The notes beneath the pieces were generated by a model that was given only the letters and a program-made list of their open reading frames with translations, had not been told where the DNA came from and searched no databases. The position numbers and the translations under genes are program-made. From Syntrophaceae bacterium (GTDB lineage Bacteria; Desulfobacterota; Syntrophia; Syntrophales; UBA5619): a DNA stretch of 12,017 nucleotides. This document shows, piece after piece, positions 6,745 to 12,017 of the stretch (positions within the stretch are counted from its first letter, which is position 1; every line of letters begins with the position of its first letter). The DNA is taken from assembly GCA_919902745.1 (NCBI GenBank), contig CAKKRN010000238.1, positions 3,411 to 15,427 on the forward strand. The letters run 5' to 3'.

Positions 6745-6885
6745 TCAATCAAAACTGACCTTCAGCATGGAGAAGTCGACATCCAGGGTCGCCTGCCCGC
6801 GCATCTTCTGCAGAAAGCGGTACAGGGCGTCGATCTCCTCCGCCTCGTCGGGGGGTGGGGGAGAAGCCATTCTTTCTGTCAACAT
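6745..6885 (-). CDS. Possible small hypothetical protein, 46 residues
   Basis: A minus-strand ORF starts with ATG at 6885-6883 and stops with TGA at 6747-6745. It fills the otherwise empty gap between the UPF0178 gene, whose stop is 8 bp away and convergent, and the sbcDC promoter. The predicted product begins MLTERMASPPPPDEAEEIDA and continues L-Y-R-F-L-Q-K-M-R-G-Q-A-T-L-D-V-D-F-S-M-L-K-V-S-F-D. It has a proline-rich start, an acidic stretch, then a likely amphipathic helix. Codon third positions through the middle (CTG, CGC, CAG, AAG, GTC, GAC, TTC, TCC) are almost all G or C, as in the flanking genes. AAAGGG lies about 9 nt upstream of the first ATG, and a second in-frame ATG is at 6870. 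I recognise no family, and the region is GC-rich enough for this to be chance. Confidence 0.45.
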   Translation of the reverse strand: MLTERMASPPPPDEAEEIDALYRFLQKMRGQATLDVDFSMLKVSFD

Positions 6886-6927
6886 AATTCGCCGCCCTTT
6901 TTTTCGGCCTTAAGGGAACGGCTTCCG

Positions 6928-6936
6928 TGGTATGAT
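6928..6936 (+). promoter_or_regulatory. Extended -10 promoter element for sbcDC
   Basis: TG-G-TATGAT combines an extended -10 TG (6928-6929) with TATGAT (6931-6936, 5 of 6). The -35 region at 17 bp spacing is poor (CCTTAA), which is tolerated with an extended -10. The start near 6943 would give a leader of about 44 nt before the sbcD ATG. Confidence 0.5.
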
Positions 6937-6986
6937 GCGCTCCGGACGGCAGGTTTGACCGGCAAAACGGTGTGGAAAGGAGAGAG

Positions 6987-8240
6987 ATGAGGGTTCTGCA
7001 CACTTCCGACTGGCACATCGGCCGCACGCTTTATGGCCGCGAGCGGTACGCGGAGGTCGATGCCTTTCTGGACTGGCTGGTCGTTCGGGTCGAGGAGGAA
7101 AACATCGATGTTCTTCTGGTGGCCGGGGACGTGTTTGACAACAGCACCCCCGGCAACCATGCCCAGGAGCTCTACTACCGTTTCCTGTGCCGCGTGGCGG
7201 CCTCTTCAACCCGCCACGTGGTGGTGACCGCCGGGAATCACGATTCGCCCTCTTTCCTGAATGCACCCCGGGAACTCCTGAAATGCCTCAACGTCCATGT
7301 CGTGGGGTGTGCCGCCGATCCTCCCGCGGATGAACTGATCGTCATCCGCGGGCCGGACCGGGAGCCAAGGCTCATCGTCTGCGCCATCCCCTATCTCCGA
7401 GACCGCGAAATCCGCACCGCCGAGGCCGGTGAGGGCGTCGAGGAAAAGGAGAGGAAAATCATCGAGGGGATCAGGGCGCATTACCGTCGGGTGTGCGAAG
7501 CGGCCGAACAGAAACGCACCCTGCTGAAAAAACCTGTTCCGATCGTCGCCATGGGGCATCTGTTTGCGGCAGGCGGCCGGACGGTGGAGGGCGACGGTGT
7601 GCGGGAGCTCTATATCGGCTCGCTCGCCCAGGTCCGAACCGATGTATTTCCCAAATGTATCGATTACCTCGCGCTGGGGCATCTTCACATCCCGCAGAGG
7701 GTGGGCGGATCGGACTTCATCCGCTATTCGGGCTCCCCGCTGCCCATCGGCTTCGGGGAGGCCGAACAGGACAAGTGCGTCGTTCGCGTGGAGTTTTCGG
7801 GTCATCTGCCGCAGGTCACGAATATACCGGTTCCCAGGTTCCAGGAGCTCAAGACCCTGCGGGGGGATTGGCCGGCCATCGCCCTGGAGATCGACGGGCT
7901 GAAATCGCGGGGGAGCAGGGCCTGGCTGGAGATCATCTACGAAGGAGAGGAGATCGCCGGCAACCTGCGCGAGCGACTGGATGAGGCCATCGCCGGGACC
8001 GCCATAGAGATCCTTCCCATCAAAAACAACCGGGTGCTGGAGCGCGCCCTGAGCGGGACGGCTGCGGAGGAAACGCTCGACGACCTGGACGTGACGGAGG
8101 TGTTTCAGCGCTGCCTTCAAGCGCATGAAGTCCCGGAGGATCAGCGCCCGGCGCTTTTAAGCGCCTACCGGGAGGTCATCGTATCCCTGAGTGAAGCGGA
8201 CCCGATGGCCGAACAGCCTGAGCGGAGAAAAGGGATATGA
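6987..8240 (+). CDS. sbcD: Exonuclease SbcD, Mre11-like nuclease subunit
   Basis: This is the metallophosphoesterase nuclease of the SbcCD complex, which degrades double-stranded DNA ends and opens hairpins. From the ATG at 6987 it has 417 residues (E. coli SbcD is about 400). The metal-binding motifs are complete: S-D-W-H-I-G (Asp8, His10), A-G-D-V-F-D (Asp48), G-N-H-D (83-86), G-H-L (190-192) and G-H-L-H (231-234). The C-terminal third forms the capping domain that docks on SbcC. A GTG at 6972 is in frame and would add five residues, but it lies against the ribosome binding site AAAGGAG (6976-6982), so ATG 6987 is preferred; it starts M-R-V-L-H-T-S-D-W-H as in the family. The stop overlaps the sbcC start by 4 bp, so the subunits are translationally coupled. 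Confidence 0.95.
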   Translation: MRVLHTSDWHIGRTLYGRERYAEVDAFLDWLVVRVEEENIDVLLVAGDVFDNSTPGNHAQELYYRFLCRVAASSTRHVVVTAGNHDSPSFLNAPRELLKCLNVHVVGCAADPPADELIVIRGPDREPRLIVCAIPYLRDREIRTAEAGEGVEEKERKIIEGIRAHYRRVCEAAEQKRTLLKKPVPIVAMGHLFAAGGRTVEGDGVRELYIGSLAQVRTDVFPKCIDYLALGHLHIPQRVGGSDFIRYSGSPLPIGFGEAEQDKCVVRVEFSGHLPQVTNIPVPRFQELKTLRGDWPAIALEIDGLKSRGSRAWLEIIYEGEEIAGNLRERLDEAIAGTAIEILPIKNNRVLERALSGTAAEETLDDLDVTEVFQRCLQAHEVPEDQRPALLSAYREVIVSLSEADPMAEQPERRKGI

Positions 8241-11200
8241 GAATCCTCGGCGTGCGGTTCAGGAACCTGAATTCCCTCGCGGGTGAATGGCAGGTGGATT
8301 TCACCCATCCGGACTATGCGTCAAACGGAATATTCGCGATTACCGGCCCGACCGGCGCCGGAAAGACGACCATCCTCGACGCCGTCTGCCTTGGGTTGTA
8401 CGGCAGCACGCCCCGTCTGGGCAAGGTGACGAAGAGCGCCAACGAGATCATGTCTCGCCAGACCGGTGAGTGCTTTGCCGAGGTGACCTTCGAGACGCAG
8501 AAAGGCCGGTACCGCTGCCACTGGAGTCAGCGCCGCGCCCGGAAACACCCTGAAGGCGAGCTGCAGCAGGCCAGGCATGAAATCGCCGATGCCGATTCCG
8601 GGGCCGTCCTGGAATCGAAGATCACCCAGGTGGGTGAATTCATCGAAAAGGCCACGGGCATGGACTTCGAGCGCTTCACCCGTGCAATGCTGTTGGCCCA
8701 AGGGGGATTCGCGGTCTTTCTCCAGGCCATTCCCGATGATCGGTCGCCCATCCTGGAGCAGATCACCGGGACCGAAATCTACAGCCTGATATCGATGAAA
8801 GTTCACGAGCGCCGCGCGGAAGAACGCAACCAACTTGAGCTGTTGCAGGCGGAACTGCAGGGAATCCAGGTTTTAAGCGATGAGGAAGAGGGGAATCTGC
8901 AAAACGCCTTGAAAGAGAAGCGGTCACGGGAAGCGGAACTGGAGGGCCGGGTCGAAGGCCTTCGCAAGGCGGCCCTTTGGCTGGACCGGATGGCCGCCCT
9001 GGAGGGGGAGGTCACGGAACTGGACAGGCTGCTGCTGGATTTCGCGGAGCGCAGGCTTGCCTTTGCGCCGGAATGCAGCAAGCTGGAGAAATCCCGCAAG
9101 GCTCTCGGTCTGGAAGGCGATTACCGGGGGGTGGCGGCGCTACGGATTCAGCAGGTCAATGAAACCGGGGAGCTTGCCGGCGCCGCCGCCACACTGCCCG
9201 GGAAGGAGAAGGCTTGCGCCGATACGCTGAACCTGAAACAGGCCGCGGAAGCCGGGCTGACCGAGGCGCGATCCCGGCAGGTCGCCGAAGCGGAGGTCCT
9301 CAAGAAGGTGCGCGAGCTCGATGCCAGGCTGGGGGAGCAGAAAAAACAGGTCGAAGAGAAGGTCAAGGCGATCGGGGATGTCGAGAGGCAGGGAAGGGAG
9401 TTTACAAGCAACATCGAACATCTCGAATGGGCGCTGAAAAAGGCGCAGGGCGACCTGGAAACGGTCCGGGACTACCAGGCCGGACACGCAGCCGATGCCG
9501 CGCTGCTGACCAACCTTGCCGTCATCGCCAGGGAATTCGAGTCGCTTCGCGACGATGAGGCAAAGCAGATCAAGGCGAAGGAAGATGTTGCCGCGGCAGA
9601 CGGAAAAAAGGCGTCCGCCGGTTTAACTCGCAGCAAGCTCGAAGCCGACCACGAGAAATCCCGCCGGGAATTCGAGAAGGGGCGGACGGAACTCGGGCGT
9701 CTGGCCGTTGAGCTCACGGCCATCCTCAAAGGATCTGACATCGGCCGGTGGCGCGATGAGGCGGATGCGCTGAAGGAGCGCGAGCGTCTTCTGATTCAGG
9801 CGGGCGAAATGATCGACCGGATCGACAAGACGGGTCGGGCGCTGGACGGTCTGAGAACGGCCCTTGAAGCCTTCAATAACGGTCATCAGAAGATCTCGGG
9901 CCGGATCAAATCCTGCTCGGAGCAAAAAGCGGTCCTGGAAAAGGGAATCGGAACCCTGGAAACGGAGGTCTCTCTCCTCGGACGGATCCGCGACCTTGAG
10001 GAGGAGAGGGAGCGGCTGGAGGACGGCAGACCGTGCCCCCTGTGCGGCGCCACCGATCATCCTTACGCGAAGGGCAATCTCCCCGAATTAAACAGGGCGG
10101 AAGCGGGGCTGAAAAAGACAAAGGCCGAATACAAAAAGGCGTCCGAGACGCTGGGAAGACTGGAAAACGAGCAGGTTAAGGCTGCGGCGGAGATCCGGCA
10201 TGCGGAAAAAGAGATGGGGGAGAAGAGGGCCGCACGGGATACGGACGAAAAGGCGTGCGGTGAAGCGTTGCTGAAGCTGGGTATCGCGCATATGGGGACA
10301 GATTTTAAATCTGTCCCCATATGTGATGCTCTTGCCGATGTCCGGATGAAAATGGCCGAAACAGCCGGCATCGTTTCCGTTGCGGAAGAGAAAAGCAAGA
10401 GAGAGAAGGCGGCGCAAACGGCCCTGGAGAAGTTGAGGACGAGATTCGAGAATTCGGACAAGGCATTGCAGGAAGCGCGGCATCAACGGGAGACGGCCGG
10501 CCGGGAGTATGAACGGTTGATCAGGGAGCAGGAAATCCTGGGGGAGGAGGCTCAAAAGGCCCGCACGGCGGCGCTCAAGGGCGTGGAACCCTTCGGGGTC
10601 ACGCAGATTCCTGTAACCGGACTCGATGCCCTGTTGCGAGATCTCACCGGGCGCAGAGAGGCGTGGCAGACAAGGCAGGATGAAAAAACCGCCGCGGAGA
10701 AGAGGATCGGCGATCTGAAGGCCGCGCTGGACAAGGACAACGCCCTGCTTTCGAGCCTCGAAAGGGATCTCGCCGCAAGAGTCAGTGATCGTGACGATCT
10801 CACGCGGCAGGTTGAATCCCTCAGCGCCTCCCGCCGCGAACTCTTCGGGGAGAGGAACGCCGACCAGGAGGAAAAAAGGCTTAATGATGCCGCGGAGCGG
10901 GCGGGAAAGGCCTTTGAAAAGGCGCGTGAAGAGTACGGGCGGATGGAAAAAGGGATCGGCGCCCTGAAGGAGAAAATCGCCCTGTTGCAGGAAAAGACGG
11001 GAAAGCGGGCGGGGGAACTGGCGCAGGCGGAGGCGAACCTGGCGGAGCGGATTAGCAAGGCTGGGTTCGAAGACGAGGCCGGCTATCTGTCCTCCTGCCT
11101 GACTGAAGAGGCGCGGGAGAGTCTCGCGGCGCGGGAAAAGGCCCTGGTCAAGGAGAAAACGGAACTGGACGCCCGCCGGAGGGACAAGGCAGAGGCGCTG

Positions 11201-11911
11201 GCGGCGGAGCGCGAGAAATGCCTGACGGATCAGCCCGCTGAGACACTCCGGGAAATGATTGGCGCCTCTGACTCAAGCTTAAGACAGATCCGGGTCGATA
11301 TCGGCGGCATCACAAACAGCCTGGGTGAAAATGAGAAATGGAAGGAAAAGCAGAAGGATCGCCTCCGGACCCTGGTGGCCCGGAAAAAGGAATGCGCCCG
11401 CTGGGACGACCTGCATCTGCTCATTGGCTCCGCCGACGGCAAGAAGTTCCGGAACTTTGCCCAGGGGCTGACCTTCGAGAGGATGATGGTGCATGCCAAC
11501 CTCCAGCTCCGGAAGATGACGGACCGCTACTTGCTCATCCGCGACCCGTCGCAACCGCTGGAACTGAACGTCATCGACAACTATCAGGCGGGCGAGATCC
11601 GTTCCACGAAGAATCTCTCCGGCGGCGAAAGCTTCATCGTCAGCCTGGCCCTGGCGCTCGGCCTCTCGCAGATGGCGAGCCGCAATGTGCGCGTCGATTC
11701 TCTCTTCCTCGATGAAGGGTTCGGAACCCTCGACGACGAGGCGCTCGAAACGGCGCTTTCGACGCTGGCGGGGCTGCACCAGGAAGGCAAGCTGATCGGC
11801 GTCATCTCGCATGTTCCGGCGCTCAAGGAGCGCATCGGCACGCAGATCCAGGTCACCCCCGGGACCGGGGGGCGAAGCAGCCTGACCGGCCCCGGCTGCC
11901 GGAGGATTTAA
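8237..11911 (+). CDS. sbcC: Exonuclease SbcC, Rad50-like SMC ATPase subunit
   Basis: This 1224-residue ATPase of SbcCD is longer than E. coli SbcC (about 1050). The N-terminal ATPase half starts at residue 1, with Walker A G-P-T-G-A-G-K-T-T (37-45) and a Q-loop region near 74. Long Glu/Lys/Arg-rich coiled coils run from about 185 to 1075 and are broken at the zinc hook C-P-L-C (600-603), which joins two complexes through zinc. The C-terminal half carries signature L-S-G-G-E (1127-1131) and Walker B L-F-L-D-E (1156-1160). All motifs are intact, so the protein should be functional. The oddity is a palindromic repeat in the coding sequence at 10289-10323, encoding H-M-G-T-D-F-K-S-V-P-I-C in the returning coiled-coil arm about 80 residues after the hook. 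The start is set by the ATGA overlap with sbcD. It ends 7 bp from a convergent gene. Confidence 0.96.
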   Translation: MRILGVRFRNLNSLAGEWQVDFTHPDYASNGIFAITGPTGAGKTTILDAVCLGLYGSTPRLGKVTKSANEIMSRQTGECFAEVTFETQKGRYRCHWSQRRARKHPEGELQQARHEIADADSGAVLESKITQVGEFIEKATGMDFERFTRAMLLAQGGFAVFLQAIPDDRSPILEQITGTEIYSLISMKVHERRAEERNQLELLQAELQGIQVLSDEEEGNLQNALKEKRSREAELEGRVEGLRKAALWLDRMAALEGEVTELDRLLLDFAERRLAFAPECSKLEKSRKALGLEGDYRGVAALRIQQVNETGELAGAAATLPGKEKACADTLNLKQAAEAGLTEARSRQVAEAEVLKKVRELDARLGEQKKQVEEKVKAIGDVERQGREFTSNIEHLEWALKKAQGDLETVRDYQAGHAADAALLTNLAVIAREFESLRDDEAKQIKAKEDVAAADGKKASAGLTRSKLEADHEKSRREFEKGRTELGRLAVELTAILKGSDIGRWRDEADALKERERLLIQAGEMIDRIDKTGRALDGLRTALEAFNNGHQKISGRIKSCSEQKAVLEKGIGTLETEVSLLGRIRDLEEERERLEDGRPCPLCGATDHPYAKGNLPELNRAEAGLKKTKAEYKKASETLGRLENEQVKAAAEIRHAEKEMGEKRAARDTDEKACGEALLKLGIAHMGTDFKSVPICDALADVRMKMAETAGIVSVAEEKSKREKAAQTALEKLRTRFENSDKALQEARHQRETAGREYERLIREQEILGEEAQKARTAALKGVEPFGVTQIPVTGLDALLRDLTGRREAWQTRQDEKTAAEKRIGDLKAALDKDNALLSSLERDLAARVSDRDDLTRQVESLSASRRELFGERNADQEEKRLNDAAERAGKAFEKAREEYGRMEKGIGALKEKIALLQEKTGKRAGELAQAEANLAERISKAGFEDEAGYLSSCLTEEARESLAAREKALVKEKTELDARRRDKAEALAAEREKCLTDQPAETLREMIGASDSSLRQIRVDIGGITNSLGENEKWKEKQKDRLRTLVARKKECARWDDLHLLIGSADGKKFRNFAQGLTFERMMVHANLQLRKMTDRYLLIRDPSQPLELNVIDNYQAGEIRSTKNLSGGESFIVSLALALGLSQMASRNVRVDSLFLDEGFGTLDDEALETALSTLAGLHQEGKLIGVISHVPALKERIGTQIQVTPGTGGRSSLTGPGCRRI
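10289..10323. repeat. 35-bp palindromic repeat inserted in frame in sbcC
   Basis: The two arms (10289-10305 and 10307-10323) are perfect reverse complements over 17 bp around a single central T at 10306. Each arm contains GGGGACAGATTT or its complement. The first base is exactly codon position 1 of sbcC codon 685, the sequence contains no stop in the reading frame, and it is translated as H-M-G-T-D-F-K-S-V-P-I-C. From memory, GGGGACAG...CTGTCCCC palindromes are dispersed repeats in several Deltaproteobacteria and other phyla and recur as 'TDFKSVP'-like peptides inside proteins. That is recollection, not a search. No transposase is visible in the window. Confidence 0.85.
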
Positions 11912-11918
11912 CTGCAAA

Positions 11919-12017
11919 CTACAGAAACTTGTCGATATCGGCGAGTTTCAGGCCGAAGGCGTCGGCGACTCCCTGGAAGGTGACCCGGCCTTTGATCACA
12001 TTGGCGCCCTTTTTGAT
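11919..12017 (-). CDS. ald: Probable alanine dehydrogenase, C-terminal fragment
   Basis: The minus strand is open from the right window edge to a TAG at 11921-11919, giving the last 32 residues of a protein whose start lies outside. It ends I-K-K-G-A-N-V-I-K-G-R-V-T-F-Q-G-V-A-D-A-F-G-L, then K-L-A-D-I-D-K-F-L. The spacing K/R-G-x-N-x-x-x-G-x-x-T-x-x-x-V-A-x-A-x-G-L matches the C-terminus of alanine dehydrogenases (L-alanine + NAD + water to pyruvate + ammonia + NADH). With so little sequence, a related NAD-dependent dehydrogenase or another protein cannot be excluded, and the gene symbol is tentative. It is convergent with sbcC with only 7 bp between the stops, leaving no room for an ordinary terminator. 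Confidence 0.5.
   Translation of the reverse strand: MKKGANVIKGRVTFQGVADAFGLKLADIDKFL

Noticed and set aside
6972..6986. GTG at 6972 as the sbcD start
   Set aside because: It abuts the AAAGGAG ribosome binding site itself and adds M-E-R-R-E before the conserved M-R-V-L-H-T-S-D-W-H beginning.
6733..6990. Plus-strand 85-residue ORF before sbcD
   Set aside because: It overlaps the end of the UPF0178 gene and the sbcDC promoter, shows no family features and runs into the sbcD ribosome binding site. The minus-strand 46-codon ORF explains the region better.
7206..8126. 306-residue minus-strand ORF opposite sbcD
   Set aside because: Shadow of sbcD in GC-rich sequence with no recognisable motif.
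11279..11917. 212-residue minus-strand ORF opposite the end of sbcC
   Set aside because: It covers the SbcC signature and Walker B coding region, is composition-biased, and has no independent support.
1..12017. CRISPR array, tRNA/rRNA, insertion sequence, prophage or attachment site
   Set aside because: No regularly spaced repeats, cloverleaf or rRNA sequence, transposase or integrase ORF, or direct repeat pair bounding a segment was found on reading both strands.

Overview
The window reads as ordinary chromosome from a moderately high-GC Gram-negative bacterium. An anaerobic member of the former Deltaproteobacteria (Desulfobacterota, Syntrophus-like) fits the gene families and an in-frame 'GTDFKSVP'-type palindromic repeat, but that placement is recollection and inference only. 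I see no phage, plasmid, CRISPR, rRNA or tRNA signal.

Layout, left to right. (1) 1-245: the 3' end of a class III PLP aminotransferase. (2) 246-536: a non-coding leader with a good sigma70-type promoter, a strong Shine-Dalgarno site that has no start codon, and a 16-bp perfect palindrome. (3) 537-4384: a complete ABC importer operon (periplasmic binding protein, fused two-domain permease, ATPase with TOBE-like tail) of the ferric iron / 2-aminoethylphosphonate type. The tyrosine pair that binds iron in classical FbpA appears to be missing, so the substrate is open. (4) 4423-6093, minus strand: a DEAD-box RNA helicase with a DbpA-type RNA-binding domain. It is clearly more AT-rich than its neighbours and resembles Bacteroidota homologues, so it is probably a horizontal acquisition. 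(5) 6094-6262: a shared divergent intergenic region. (6) 6263-6736: a YaiI/YqxD (UPF0178, DUF188) protein. (7) 6745-6885, minus strand: a possible 46-residue small protein. (8) 6987-11911: sbcD and sbcC, overlapping by 4 bp, encoding the Mre11/Rad50-type nuclease complex that opens DNA hairpins and processes ends. (9) 11919-12017, minus strand: the last 32 codons of a probable alanine dehydrogenase, convergent with sbcC.

The most unusual observation is a near-perfect palindrome (two 17-bp arms, 1-bp centre) inside sbcC. It sits exactly in frame and adds about 12 residues to the coiled coil just after the zinc hook. A palindromic repeat has apparently been domesticated inside the gene for the nuclease that attacks palindromes. 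I do not see a new multi-gene system here. The other points of interest are the ABC operon leader, the atypical binding protein, the foreign helicase and the small ORF.
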